From: Aestuariibacter salexigens DSM 15300
GTDB taxonomy: Bacteria; Pseudomonadota; Gammaproteobacteria; Enterobacterales; Alteromonadaceae
Length of the DNA: 64,000 nt
Direction of reading: 5' to 3'
NCBI RefSeq assembly: GCF_000429145.1
Contig: NZ_AUBH01000001.1
Coordinates: 496,001-560,000, forward strand
The notes beneath the pieces were generated by a model. That model was not told where the DNA came from, searched no databases, and saw only the letters and a program-made list of their open reading frames with translations. Within the stretch, counting starts at the first letter, position 1. Each line of letters starts with the position of its first letter. Below are positions 53,423 through 62,442 of this stretch, in pieces. Made by a program: the position numbers and the translations under genes.

Positions 53423-54430
53423 ATGACTTCGTTGGCCCAGAAAGTATTGTTAAGTTGCGAGCCAGAGAATGCCCATGATTTTACGATCAACTTTCTAAAA
53501 CGCACTCAGCGTACGCCATTCAACCTGGCGTATCGTCAGAGCGTAACAGACAAACCTGTCACATTGTGGGGTCTAACGTTTAAGAATCCGCTGGGTCTTG
53601 CGGCCGGTTTAGATAAGAACGGTGAATGTATTGATGCATTCGCAGCAATGGGGTTCGGCTTTATTGAGGTCGGAACAGTGACGCCCAGACCACAGCCTGG
53701 TAATCCAAAACCGCGCCTTTTCCGCATACCTGAAAAGCATGCCATCATTAATCGCATGGGCTTCAATAATCATGGTGTGGACTATTTGGTAGAGCAGGTC
53801 AAGCGAGCTAACTACAAGGGTGTGCTAGGTATCAATATAGGTAAAAATAAAGACACGCCAGAGGATAAAGCGCTGGATGATTACCTCAAATGCCTGGATA
53901 AAGTCTATCAGCACGCCAGCTATATTACTGTCAATATCAGTTCTCCTAACACGCCAGGCTTACGTAACCTGCAGTATGGTGAAGCATTGGACACACTGCT
54001 AGCCGGTCTCAAACTCAGACAAAAAGCGCTATCAGATCACCACGGGCGCTATGTGCCGATTGTGGTGAAGATTGCACCGGACCTGAGCGATGAAGAGATC
54101 GTCTCGATGGCACAATCGTTCTGCAAGGCTGAGATAGACGGCGTTATTGCGACCAACACGACACTGTCGAGAGAGTCGGTTTCCGGTCTTGAGCATGCCG
54201 ATGAAGCGGGCGGGTTAAGCGGTAGCGTGCTGACATCGTTGAGCCAATCCGTTACTGAAAAGCTCATCAAAGCGTTGGATGGCCAGATGCCCGTGATTGG
54301 CGTAGGTGGAATTGATGGACCAGCGTCTGCTAAAGAACGACTGGGCACAGGCGCATCGCTCATTCAGGTGTATTCGTCGTTTATCTATCAGGGCCCCGAA
54401 TTGATTAAAGACATCGTAGACGCACTGTAA
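53423..54430 (+). CDS. pyrD: Dihydroorotate dehydrogenase (quinone), class 2
   Basis: This membrane-associated FMN enzyme oxidises dihydroorotate to orotate, feeding electrons to quinones, in pyrimidine synthesis. The N-terminal helix region [18 protein letters not shown] is the class 2 membrane-binding part. FMN and substrate motifs are [20 protein letters not shown], and [14 protein letters not shown] with the class 2 catalytic Ser. The C-terminal phosphate loop is [20 protein letters not shown]. An AAGGAG site precedes the ATG. zapC follows 10 bp later, as in E. coli. Confidence 0.96.
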   Translation: MTSLAQKVLLSCEPENAHDFTINFLKRTQRTPFNLAYRQSVTDKPVTLWGLTFKNPLGLAAGLDKNGECIDAFAAMGFGFIEVGTVTPRPQPGNPKPRLFRIPEKHAIINRMGFNNHGVDYLVEQVKRANYKGVLGINIGKNKDTPEDKALDDYLKCLDKVYQHASYITVNISSPNTPGLRNLQYGEALDTLLAGLKLRQKALSDHHGRYVPIVVKIAPDLSDEEIVSMAQSFCKAEIDGVIATNTTLSRESVSGLEHADEAGGLSGSVLTSLSQSVTEKLIKALDGQMPVIGVGGIDGPASAKERLGTGASLIQVYSSFIYQGPELIKDIVDAL

Positions 54431-54440
54431 CGAGGTTTCT

Positions 54441-54941
54441 GTGTTACTTGACCCTATGCTCGTGTGGGTTTGGACAACCGACTCTCAGCAGCATAATTTG
54501 GCCGTCAGCAACCAACATCAGCAGGTCACGGCCTTAACCTTCCCGGTGAAAAAGCTCAGGCAGTCTTTTGATGAGCCTGTGCCTCTGACGTTGGAAGATT
54601 GTCAGTTGGCTGAATACTTTAGTGACCAACTGTCGCAATATCTACCGGATTTAAGCAAAACAGACGAGTTGGCTGTAGTGCTGCACGCGGTAGCCGCGGT
54701 AAGGTTTGGTCAACAGGTGACATTAAAAAGCTGGCATTTTGCAAAACAGCGCAGGGCAGCGTCTTCCCCGGTCGCGTTGGTTGAGTCAGACTATGAGCAG
54801 GGGGTCGTGCTGATAATAGAAAGTAATGAAAACGTCTCAACCTGTTTGTTACTGACGGATGCGCTGACACTTGATGATAACGTCACTCTGCCGCAATTTT
54901 CTGTGATGCGAGTCATGAATGACAGACTGCTTTATTTGTGA
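54441..54941 (+). CDS. zapC: Cell division protein ZapC
   Basis: ZapC is a cytoplasmic protein that binds FtsZ and stabilises its bundles at the division ring. The sequence is divergent, but the C-terminal marks LKSWHF, ENVSTCLLL and VMRVMNDRL match E. coli ZapC, and the N-terminal LLDPMLVWVW fits its RIKPDDNWRWY. The GTG start at 54441 has GAGG 5 bp upstream and keeps the conserved N-terminus. Location right after pyrD and before rlmL is conserved in gammaproteobacteria and strongly supports the call. Confidence 0.88.
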   Translation: MLLDPMLVWVWTTDSQQHNLAVSNQHQQVTALTFPVKKLRQSFDEPVPLTLEDCQLAEYFSDQLSQYLPDLSKTDELAVVLHAVAAVRFGQQVTLKSWHFAKQRRAASSPVALVESDYEQGVVLIIESNENVSTCLLLTDALTLDDNVTLPQFSVMRVMNDRLLYL

Positions 54942-55009
54942 GAGTAATAAACAGGTTATGTGCATTGCATAGTCTGTGAAGCTTGGTATCAATCGCCTTC
55001 TCATTGCCG

Positions 55010-55015
55010 TATAAT
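55010..55015 (+). promoter_or_regulatory. Candidate -10 box upstream of rlmL
   Basis: A perfect TATAAT lies 20 bp before the rlmL start. The -35 side is unclear (TTGGTA at 54983-54988 is 21 bp away, too far for an ideal promoter). If used, it gives rlmL a promoter independent of pyrD-zapC and a very short leader. Confidence 0.4.
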
Positions 55016-55034
55016 CGCGCCGTTTTTATCTGCA

Positions 55035-57146
55035 ATGTCACTCATGAGCTATACATTTCTTGTCACCACCAGTCTTGGGCTCGACGAGCTACTTCGTGAA
55101 GAAGTCACGTCGCTGTGTCCAGAAGCACAATTACGCAGTAAACCGGGCCAGGTCGTGGTCACCGGACAATTGCGCGATGCCTATATGATTTGTTTATGGT
55201 CAAGGTTAGCCAACCGGGTGTTGCTCAAACTCCATGGCGGACAAGCTGATAATGCAGAGCAGCTTTATGAACTTGCCAGTGCCATTGACTGGCAACAACA
55301 TTTCTCTTTGGACCAACGATTTGTGGTTGATTTTAAAGGTACCAACCGACAAATTAAAAACAGTCAGTTTGGTGCGCTTAAGGTCAAAGATGCCATAGTT
55401 GACCAATTCATGCAGCAGCATGATGCCAGACCGGATGTAGACCGACAGAACCCTCATGTCCGCATCCAGGTTCGTCTGCACAGACAATTTGCTGACATCT
55501 ACCTGGACTTGTCAGGTGCCAGTTTGCATCAGCGTGGTTATCGGGAAGAGGCGGGGGAGGCACCGTTAAAAGAGAATGTCGCTGCCGCCATGCTGATCCG
55601 CAGTGGCTGGTCGGCATCAATGCAGTCACCGTTACTCGATCCTATGTGTGGTTCCGGTACGCTGCTCATTGAAGCGGCTCTGATGGCTGCGAATATCGCG
55701 CCCGGATTATTCCGTGAGGCGTGGGGGTTTAGTTATTGGGCGGGTCACAATGCGTCGTTATGGCACGCACTGTGTGAGCACGCCAAAGACAGTCAGATAC
55801 AGCCACAGGTATCACTACACGGCTCAGATAATGATCAGCATGTGCTAAAAATAGCGCGGCGAAATGCGCAGTTAGCCGGTGTATCCCCACTAATCAGCTT
55901 TGCTCGTTGTGATGCGCTCAAGGTGGAAGCGCCAGAACAGGTAGGATTTTTGGTCTGTAACCCCCCGTATGGTGAACGATTGGGTGAAGTGACGTCGTTG
56001 ATCCCGTTGTTCAAACAATGGGGGGAACAGCTCAAACAACGTTTTGCTGATTGGCAATTGGCATTACTGACCTCAAATCGTGAACTGCTAAAGCAGATGA
56101 AACTGCGTTCTAACAAGCAGTATCAATTGTATAACGGTAAGCTCGAGTGTCAGCTTGTGCTCTACAGCATGGACAGTGAGAACTGTAAGGTCGTAGCACG
56201 CGATAATGTCAATGACAGCGCGTTTGCCAATAGATTGAAAAAAAATATCAAACATCTGAACAAGTGGCTTAAGCAGCAGGATACGGATTGTTTTCGCATG
56301 TATGATGCGGATCTCCCTGAATATAACCTCGCCGTTGACCGGTATGCTGATTGGCTAGTGGTGCAGGAGTACGCTGCGCCTAAAAATATCCCTGAGGAAA
56401 CTGCCAGGAAACGTTTGTATGATGCGTTGGCTGTGCTATCTGACGTTACTGGGGTGTTACCTGATAATATTGCGCTGAAAACCCGTGCTCAACAAAAAGG
56501 CCGGGCGCAATACCAGCGCATGGCAAAGCACAATGAGCGCATCATTGTGCATGAAAATGGCGCACGTTTTTATGTTAACCCCAGAGACTATCTGGATACA
56601 GGTTTGTTTTTGGACCACCGCGATACCCGGCAAATAGTGCGCAACATGGCAAACGGCAAAGATGTCTTGAACCTCTTTGCGTATACCGGCAGTGTGTCTG
56701 TGCATGCAGCGCTCGGCGGTGCGCGCTCGGTGACAACGGTCGATATGTCGTCAACCTACCTGAACTGGGCACAAGATAACTTTGCCCTAAACCGGCTAAA
56801 AGGCGCATATCAATTTATCAGAGAAGACTGCATCAAATGGTTAGCAAATCATAAGGGCCAATACGACTTGATCTTTATTGACCCTCCATCCTTTTCAAAT
56901 AGCAAGCGCATGCATGGCACCTGGGACGTACAACGGGATCATGTTGAGCTACTCAAGCTTGCCTCTGCCTGCTTAAAGTCTACAGGTACCATTATATTTT
57001 CGAATAACCTGCGCAGTTTTAAACTGGATGAAGCGGGACTGTCGCAGCTGGGATTACAGTCTGAAAACATCAGCAGTAAAACCCTGCCTGAAGATTTCAA
57101 ACGACATCCGCATATTCATCAGTGCTGGATACTGAACAGAGACTAG
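55035..57146 (+). CDS. rlmL: Bifunctional 23S rRNA methyltransferase RlmKL
   Basis: This fused enzyme methylates G2445 (N2, N-terminal RlmL part) and G2069 (N7, C-terminal RlmK part) of 23S rRNA. A THUMP domain at about 45-155 has IKNSQFGALKVKDAIVDQF. The first methylase has LLDPMCGSGTLLIEAA and the catalytic NPPYGERLG; the second has FAYTGSVSVHAALGGARSVT and DPPSFSNSKRM. The family N-terminus (SYTFLVTTSLGLDELL) puts the start at ATG 55035 or 55044, giving 703 or 700 residues (E. coli 702); the codon at 54960 is too far upstream. The glutaredoxin gene starts 4 bp after the stop. Confidence 0.95.
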   Translation: MSLMSYTFLVTTSLGLDELLREEVTSLCPEAQLRSKPGQVVVTGQLRDAYMICLWSRLANRVLLKLHGGQADNAEQLYELASAIDWQQHFSLDQRFVVDFKGTNRQIKNSQFGALKVKDAIVDQFMQQHDARPDVDRQNPHVRIQVRLHRQFADIYLDLSGASLHQRGYREEAGEAPLKENVAAAMLIRSGWSASMQSPLLDPMCGSGTLLIEAALMAANIAPGLFREAWGFSYWAGHNASLWHALCEHAKDSQIQPQVSLHGSDNDQHVLKIARRNAQLAGVSPLISFARCDALKVEAPEQVGFLVCNPPYGERLGEVTSLIPLFKQWGEQLKQRFADWQLALLTSNRELLKQMKLRSNKQYQLYNGKLECQLVLYSMDSENCKVVARDNVNDSAFANRLKKNIKHLNKWLKQQDTDCFRMYDADLPEYNLAVDRYADWLVVQEYAAPKNIPEETARKRLYDALAVLSDVTGVLPDNIALKTRAQQKGRAQYQRMAKHNERIIVHENGARFYVNPRDYLDTGLFLDHRDTRQIVRNMANGKDVLNLFAYTGSVSVHAALGGARSVTTVDMSSTYLNWAQDNFALNRLKGAYQFIREDCIKWLANHKGQYDLIFIDPPSFSNSKRMHGTWDVQRDHVELLKLASACLKSTGTIIFSNNLRSFKLDEAGLSQLGLQSENISSKTLPEDFKRHPHIHQCWILNRD

Positions 57147-57150
57147 GTGA

Positions 57151-57387
57151 ATGACTATCCTAACCTTGTATTCTGGTCAACATTGTCACCTATGTGATGT
57201 GGCGACAACTATGTTGCAACAGGTATCGCCAGAAGCCTGGCATGAAACCACCGTGGTCGATGTCAGTAGCGATCCTCAATTACGTCATCAGTATGGTGCT
57301 CGAATCCCCGTGCTTTATCGCAATGACAGCCGTGAAGAACTCGCATGGCCATTCGATGTGGAGAGTCTGATTAATTTCTTGTCATGA
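57151..57387 (+). CDS. Glutaredoxin-like protein
   Basis: This is a 78-residue thioredoxin-fold protein with the redox motif CHLC near the N-terminus (LYSGQHCHLCDVATTML) and the cis-Pro motif RIPVLYR. It belongs to the DUF836/glutaredoxin-2-like group often found between rlmL and uup in this order group. It overlaps uup by 4 bp (ATGA). Probably a cytoplasmic thiol-disulfide protein; its partner is unknown. Confidence 0.88.
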   Translation: MTILTLYSGQHCHLCDVATTMLQQVSPEAWHETTVVDVSSDPQLRHQYGARIPVLYRNDSREELAWPFDVESLINFLS

Positions 57388-59276
57388 GTCACATTCAACT
57401 TAAAAACGCCAGTATCTTATTTGGTCATCCGCCACTGCTGGATGATGTTGACCTTGTCATTGAAGCCGGAGAAAGAGTCTGTCTGGTAGGCCGTAACGGT
57501 AGTGGCAAATCCACGTTACTGAAGTGCTTGTCTGCAGAACTTGCGTTGGACGCTGGCCAACGTATTGTCTCCGCGTCGACGCGTATTGCGCGTCTTGAAC
57601 AGGACCCACCTGACTCTGTCGATGTTGCCTTATTCGATTATGTTGCCGAGGGGCTGAAAGACGCAGGCGAAGTATTAAAAGACTATTTTCATCAGACTCA
57701 GAAGGTGGCAAAGGACCCGTCGCAAACTAACCTAGCGGCATTACAGTCATTACAGGAACAGCTTGAACATCTCAATGCCTGGCAATTCGAGCAGCAAATT
57801 CAGCGCACGCTGACCAAATTAGGCTTGACTGCTGACCAGCGATTGGCATCACTTTCAGGTGGTTGGCGTCGTAAAGCTGCGCTGGCCCGGGCTTTGGTTG
57901 GCGATCCTGATGTATTGCTGTTGGACGAACCGACTAACCATCTGGATATCAGTATGATCACCTGGTTAGAGTGTGTGTTAAAGGATTACAGCGGCGCCAT
58001 TGTATTTATCAGCCATGACCGGGCGTTTATCCGCAAACTGGCCACGCGCATTGTTGATCTCGACCGCGGCAAACTCACAAGCTATCCCGGCAACTATGCT
58101 CAGTATCTGCAAAAGAAAGCTGAAGATCTTGAAATCGAAGCACAGCAAAACGCAGAATTTGATAAAAAACTGGCCAAAGAAGAGGTGTGGATAAGGCAGG
58201 GCATTAAAGCACGCAGAACTCGCAATGAAGGGCGGGTAAGAGCGCTAAAGTCACTGCGAGAGGAATATCGTAGCCGTCGTAATACGGTGGGTGATGTCAA
58301 TGTAACAGTGAGCGAGGCACAGCGTTCAGGTAAGCGCGTGTTTGAATTGGATGACGTTAGTTACAGCATTGATGGTAAACGCATCATCGACCATCTCAAC
58401 CTGTTGGTACAGCGTGGCGATAAACTTGCGCTGATCGGTCCCAATGGCTGTGGTAAGTCGACGCTTATCAAACTTATGTTGGGTGAATTATCTGCCGATG
58501 ACGGCAGCAGCAAACAAGGGCACAACCTTGAGATCGCCTATTTTGACCAGCACCGTCAGGCTCTGGATCTAGAGAAGACCGTGATTGATACAGTTGGCGA
58601 TGGCAAAAGAGATTTGACAGTAAACGGTCGTCCACGTCACGTCATCAGTTATTTGCAGGATTATTTGTTCTCACCGGAACGAGTTAACGTTCCTGTGAAA
58701 GCATTGTCAGGTGGTGAGAAAAACCGCCTATTACTGGCGAAATTAATGCTTAAGCCGAGTAACGTGTTGATCCTCGACGAACCCACCAATGATCTTGACG
58801 TTGAAACCTTAGAGTTGCTCGAAGAAGTGTTATCTGACTATCCGGGGACACTGATTCTGGTCAGTCACGACCGGGAATTTGTAGATAATGTAGTGACACG
58901 CAGTTTGTTTTTCACCGGCCATGGTAAATGGGTAGATATTGTGGGTGCCTTTGATGAAATCACCCATTGGCAATCCCAACAACAAACAACCGAAACTTTT
59001 GCCACGAAACAGAGTCAGAAAGCAAGCGCTTCTACACGACGTAGCAAAAAGTTATCATATAAAGACCAGCGCGAATTAGATCGGTTACCTGAAAAAATAG
59101 AAGAGCTCGAATTACGATTGTCAGAGCTACAGGAAACCGTCAATGATCCCGAATTCTTCAAGCAAAATGACGATAGCACACAGCAGGTGCTCGCAGAGCT
59201 TGAGCAAACAGAGAATGCATTGAATGACGCATACCAGCGTTGGGATCAGCTCGAGAGCCAATTGGACGAAATATAA
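57384..59276 (+). CDS. uup: ABC-F family ATPase Uup
   Basis: This is a cytoplasmic ABC-F protein with two ATP-binding domains and no membrane part. Such proteins act on ribosomes, and Uup also lowers precise transposon excision. The first domain has GRNGSGKST, LSGGWRRKAALA and VLLLDEPTNHLD. The second has GPNGCGKST, LSGGEKNRLLLA and VLILDEPTNDLD. A charged linker lies between them (ABC-F extension, about 240-310). The C-terminal coiled-coil DNA-binding domain (about 555-630, LPEKIEELELRLSELQETV) is typical of Uup. Length 630 (E. coli 635). Confidence 0.95.
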   Translation: MSHIQLKNASILFGHPPLLDDVDLVIEAGERVCLVGRNGSGKSTLLKCLSAELALDAGQRIVSASTRIARLEQDPPDSVDVALFDYVAEGLKDAGEVLKDYFHQTQKVAKDPSQTNLAALQSLQEQLEHLNAWQFEQQIQRTLTKLGLTADQRLASLSGGWRRKAALARALVGDPDVLLLDEPTNHLDISMITWLECVLKDYSGAIVFISHDRAFIRKLATRIVDLDRGKLTSYPGNYAQYLQKKAEDLEIEAQQNAEFDKKLAKEEVWIRQGIKARRTRNEGRVRALKSLREEYRSRRNTVGDVNVTVSEAQRSGKRVFELDDVSYSIDGKRIIDHLNLLVQRGDKLALIGPNGCGKSTLIKLMLGELSADDGSSKQGHNLEIAYFDQHRQALDLEKTVIDTVGDGKRDLTVNGRPRHVISYLQDYLFSPERVNVPVKALSGGEKNRLLLAKLMLKPSNVLILDEPTNDLDVETLELLEEVLSDYPGTLILVSHDREFVDNVVTRSLFFTGHGKWVDIVGAFDEITHWQSQQQTTETFATKQSQKASASTRRSKKLSYKDQRELDRLPEKIEELELRLSELQETVNDPEFFKQNDDSTQQVLAELEQTENALNDAYQRWDQLESQLDEI

Positions 59277-59295
59277 GAAGTAACTAGGAATTTGA

Positions 59296-60951
59296 ATGAA
59301 ATTGTGTAAATGGGTCACCCTTAGTAGTCTCGCAATAGCCGTATTTTCTGCACAGGCGGCGAAATATCAACTGGTTGAATTACCCACCAGTAGTCTGGGT
59401 GCCAATACCTTTGCCCAGACAATCGATGAGCAGGGCAATGTGGTTGTTAGCGTAGCCAGTCCATTTAATGCGCCGATCGATTATTCACTGATTGATTTTG
59501 ACAATGAAACTATCCAGGCCAATTTAACGGACGTTGAAGCAGCCAGAAGCGGTAACCCGAATGATGAAGATTACATTTGGCTTGTTACAAACGTCGTGAG
59601 ACCGGGACTAAACAGCTCATTTGCGCAGCAGTTGCAGCCCTTTGTGTCTTATGTCACAGATGGTGTGCAGGTTGAATACATCGCTGGATTTGACCAGGTG
59701 AATAACGAACTGGGCGGATTTACCTGGAGCACAGCAACCTCTGTAAAGGATTCTTTAAGCGGTGATTTTATTGTTGGCACCAGTACCGCACCGTTTTTCA
59801 ATGTGGACTATACAGACCAGAATGACAACGAATTAACCTACGTTGTACGCGAACACGCAAGGCGTGGCTTCGTGCAGGTCAATGGCGAGACCAAGCCGTT
59901 GCTGGCGGTGGAAAACCTGATTGGTGGTCGAAGTGAAGCCAATGCGATTAACCAGGGCCTGGCGGTTGCCGGTGGCAGTACAGTGGAATTCACTGACGCG
60001 CTAATCGACCTGGCGGCAGAGTGTGAGTCTGACGAAGACAGAGGCGACAGACCTATCGAAGCATGTTATGACAATCTGCAGGATTCTCTGACCTCATCAA
60101 GTGAGCGTCGTGCAACGATCTGGCAATTAGATCAGTTTGGCAACGTTATTGATACTAAAGTGTATCCGCTATTGTTTACGCCAGAAGAGGACGACACGCG
60201 TCGCTACGTTAGCAGCGCTGTAGATATCAATGACAATGGCGTGGCTATCGGCTCGTCAAATTACCTTAAAAATGATTTTCCTTATGAAGCCGCCGTGGTT
60301 TTCCGTGACGACACAGTGACCGCGATGGTGGATACGGAAGAAGAAACCAGCAGCCGTGGTGTTGCGATCAATAACAATAACCTGGCGACCGGCGTGGTGG
60401 GACGAACCATTGTTGGTCAGTCACGCACCAAGTTCTTCATCCACGATGTTGATTCTGGAGAAACGGTCTTTCCTGATGATTTCTTCCCGGGTTCAGCGAG
60501 TGTAGGTCTGGCCATTAATGATAATAATATCGTAGTGGGCACCGGTGAGGTTGATGCACGTCTGGTACCCAGTTCAGAGCGTCGCAGTGAAGCCTTTATC
60601 TATTATCATAACGAGCAGTTGTTCCAGAATCTAAACGATTTGCTGCCATGTGATTCACCTTTTACTTTGATCCAGGCCAGAGGTATTAATAACAGCAACG
60701 AAATTGCTGCAGATGCGATCATCACACGTAATCAAAAAGACCCGCTGGGTAACGATGTATTAGACGCTGATGGTAATCCGATCCCCGTAACAACCGTTGT
60801 TGCCGTCAAGCTTATTCCGACTGGTGGTGAAATAGACGATTGCGGAGAAGAGGAAGAATTGTTGGAGCGTCAGGCTGGCTCGACTGGGCTAGGCTTTCTT
60901 GCCACGATTTTACTGGGTTTAGTTGCCCGCAGACGTCTACAGGGGAAGTAA
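59296..60951 (+). CDS. DUF3466 family exported protein with GlyGly-CTERM-like tail
   Basis: This is a 551-residue exported protein with signal peptide MKLCKWVTLSSLAIAVFSAQA. The mature part contains at least five spaced repeats of the form I-N-x-N-x-x-V/I/A-x-G: AINQGLAVAGGS, DINDNGVAIGSS, AINNNNLATGVV, AINDNNIVVGTG and GINNSNEIAADA. This suggests a beta-propeller. The tail has AGSTGLGF, a hydrophobic helix and ARRRLQGK, compatible with a GlyGly-CTERM rhombosortase signal. It follows uup by 19 bp, as in related marine bacteria. Function unknown; surface display or release is inferred. Confidence 0.85.
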   Translation: MKLCKWVTLSSLAIAVFSAQAAKYQLVELPTSSLGANTFAQTIDEQGNVVVSVASPFNAPIDYSLIDFDNETIQANLTDVEAARSGNPNDEDYIWLVTNVVRPGLNSSFAQQLQPFVSYVTDGVQVEYIAGFDQVNNELGGFTWSTATSVKDSLSGDFIVGTSTAPFFNVDYTDQNDNELTYVVREHARRGFVQVNGETKPLLAVENLIGGRSEANAINQGLAVAGGSTVEFTDALIDLAAECESDEDRGDRPIEACYDNLQDSLTSSSERRATIWQLDQFGNVIDTKVYPLLFTPEEDDTRRYVSSAVDINDNGVAIGSSNYLKNDFPYEAAVVFRDDTVTAMVDTEEETSSRGVAINNNNLATGVVGRTIVGQSRTKFFIHDVDSGETVFPDDFFPGSASVGLAINDNNIVVGTGEVDARLVPSSERRSEAFIYYHNEQLFQNLNDLLPCDSPFTLIQARGINNSNEIAADAIITRNQKDPLGNDVLDADGNPIPVTTVVAVKLIPTGGEIDDCGEEEELLERQAGSTGLGFLATILLGLVARRRLQGK

Positions 60952-61299
60952 TTGGGTGGCAAAAACAACCCATTCAGGATGTAAATACAGCGAACGTTAT
61001 ATGAAATAAAGAAAGCCCGCCAATATGCGGGCTTTTTTAGTTTTATAACGTCTGGTTGTAAAATGAGCATCTGTAATAAATATTTAATGTAAATGTAAAA
61101 AATAAGAAAATTCATAGGTTTGAAGTTTGTCAATACTTATGAGAGATAAATAACATTGAACCTCTGGGCATTTTCTATTATCAAAGTAACTGTGATAGCG
61201 CGTAATTAAGACTCTCTGCACACCTTGAATAACATCCGTTTTCAGAGAGCAATTGCGTGAGTTTGAATCACATTTCAATCACTCTGAAGAGGTCATTCA
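60952..61299 (+). other. 348-bp spacer with terminator and the rmf promoter region
   Basis: After the DUF3466 terminator (61011-61037) the spacer is AT-rich and should hold the rmf promoter. A long-range dyad CTCTCTG (61212-61218) and CAGAGAG (61243-61249) may form a stem in the rmf leader. No open frame with coding signs was seen. Confidence 0.5.
61011..61037 (+). terminator. Intrinsic terminator after the DUF3466 gene
   Basis: AAAGCCCGC (61011-61019) and GCGGGCTTT (61026-61034) with a 6-nt loop, followed by T residues to 61037. Confidence 0.92.
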
Positions 61300-61476
61300 A
61301 TGAAAAGACAAAAAAGAGATAAACTTACACGTGCCCATGCAAAAGGGTATCAGGCAGGGATCGCAGGACGTTCTAAAGAAAATTGCCCGTTCCAGAGTTC
61401 AGACGCCCGTTCACAGTGGCTCGGGGGATGGCGTGAGGCCGTCGAAGACAGAAATCTCGGTATGACCATTCGATAA
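61300..61476 (+). CDS. rmf: Ribosome modulation factor RMF
   Basis: This 58-residue basic protein joins 70S ribosomes into inactive 100S dimers in stationary phase. The sequence begins MKRQKRDKLTRAHAKGYQAG and contains the RMF hallmark AGIAGRSKENCPFQ and WLGGWREA. The start is certain: AAGAGG lies 7 bp upstream of ATG 61300. It sits just before fabA, as in E. coli and relatives. Length (58) compares with 55 in E. coli. Expression is usually tied to growth arrest through ppGpp. It is easy to miss because of its size. Confidence 0.96.
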   Translation: MKRQKRDKLTRAHAKGYQAGIAGRSKENCPFQSSDARSQWLGGWREAVEDRNLGMTIR

Positions 61477-61483
61477 AGGAAAA

Positions 61484-61505
61484 AAGCCCCGTGACTACGG
61501 GGCTT
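61484..61505 (-). terminator. Bidirectional intrinsic terminator between rmf and fabA
   Basis: AAGCCCCGT (61484-61492), GACT loop, ACGGGGCTT (61497-61505). The A-run on its left gives a U-tract for fabA on the minus strand; it also lies right after the rmf stop. Confidence 0.9.
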
Positions 61506-61521
61506 CGACGTTTTAGGGGGG

Positions 61522-62040
61522 TTAAAACTTACTGGTATCCTGAAATAAGCCGACTTTCAAATCTTTCGCTGTGTAAATAACGCGCCCATCGACCTCAACG
61601 CTTCCATCGGCAAGCCCCATAAATAGCTTACGCTTAACAACACGCTTCATATCTATCCGGTATACGACTTTTTTCGCGGTAGGTAATATCTGACCTGTGA
61701 ACTTTACTTCTCCTACCCCCAGGGCTCGGCCTTTGCCCGGACCACCAGACCAACCGAGGAAGAATCCCACCAATTGCCACATTGCATCGAGCCCGAGGCA
61801 ACCAGGCATGACGGGATCGCCCGGAAAATGACACTCGAAGAACCACAGATCAGGAGTAATGTCGAGCTCAGCCACGATATAGCCTTTGTCGTGCTCACCG
61901 CCTTCTTCATAAATTTCTGTAACGCGGTCCATCATCAACATGTTTGGCGCAGGCAGTTGACTATTACCGGGACCAAACATATCTCCTCTTGAGCAGGCAA
62001 GAAGATCTTCTTTATCAAAACTGTGTTTTTTATCTGTCAT
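61522..62040 (-). CDS. fabA: Beta-hydroxydecanoyl-ACP dehydratase/isomerase
   Basis: This cytoplasmic hotdog-fold enzyme dehydrates 3-hydroxydecanoyl-ACP and isomerises the double bond, starting unsaturated fatty-acid synthesis. The catalytic residues are His71 ([12 protein letters not shown]) and Asp85 (GLDAMWQL). The family start ([15 protein letters not shown]) fixes the ATG at 62040, giving 172 residues as in E. coli; an in-frame ATG at 62055 would add five. Upstream lies a FabR/DesT-like operator. The fabB partner is not in the window. Confidence 0.96.
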   Translation of the reverse strand: MTDKKHSFDKEDLLACSRGDMFGPGNSQLPAPNMLMMDRVTEIYEEGGEHDKGYIVAELDITPDLWFFECHFPGDPVMPGCLGLDAMWQLVGFFLGWSGGPGKGRALGVGEVKFTGQILPTAKKVVYRIDMKRVVKRKLFMGLADGSVEVDGRVIYTAKDLKVGLFQDTSKF

Positions 62041-62077
62041 AAATTGTATTGTCATTACCGAAAACTGGCGCTAATTT

Positions 62078-62095
62078 AGCGAACACTTGTACGCC
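62078..62095 (-). promoter_or_regulatory. FabR/DesT-like operator of fabA
   Basis: The 18-bp sequence AGCGAACACTTGTACGCC (plus strand) is an imperfect palindrome very close to the FabR site of E. coli fabA and fabB (consensus near AGCGTACAxxTGTxCGCT). It lies about 40 bp upstream of the fabA start, where a repressor would cover the promoter. FabR/DesT proteins sense the ratio of unsaturated to saturated acyl thioesters. The regulator gene itself is not in this window. Confidence 0.7.
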
Positions 62096-62181
62096 AAACA
62101 ACTCTGAACAGTGATTTTTCTTGCTGCATAGATATTTTATTGCCAGTGAGTCAAAAATAACGCTGGCAATGGACAGTAGAT

Positions 62182-62430
62182 ATGAAGACGAAGTCTAACG
62201 CGAATGCTGAAAAGCAACGTCGATTTAGAGAACGCCAAAAAGCCTTAGGGAAAAAGCAGGTGCGTGGTTATATCACGCCAGAAGCCAAAGCGTGTTATGA
62301 CGAACTGGTTGAAAAAACCAGTTGGAATGACAGCGAAATACTCTCAAACGCGCTGCGTCTTACCTATGCGGCCTATCGCTGTGGGCAGATAAAATTGCTT
62401 AATGAATGGCTAAAAGATCATAACCGCTAA
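62182..62430 (+). CDS. Small basic protein, possible ribbon-helix-helix DNA-binding protein
   Basis: The 82-residue product has a very basic N-terminus (EKQRRFRERQKALGKKQVR). It is followed by a strand-helix-helix pattern (VRGYITPEAKACYDELVEK, then WNDSEILSNALRLTYAAY), as in Arc/MetJ-type ribbon-helix-helix proteins. It is divergent from fabA with 141 bp between, and the next gene begins 12 bp after its stop. The fold is inferred from pattern; no target is known. Not homologous to FabR, which is a TetR-family protein. Confidence 0.7.
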   Translation: MKTKSNANAEKQRRFRERQKALGKKQVRGYITPEAKACYDELVEKTSWNDSEILSNALRLTYAAYRCGQIKLLNEWLKDHNR

Positions 62431-62442
62431 AGATTGAGTCTG

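Noticed and set aside
54960-55034. Upstream start of rlmL
   Set aside because: It adds 25 residues absent from the family and covers the TATAAT box.
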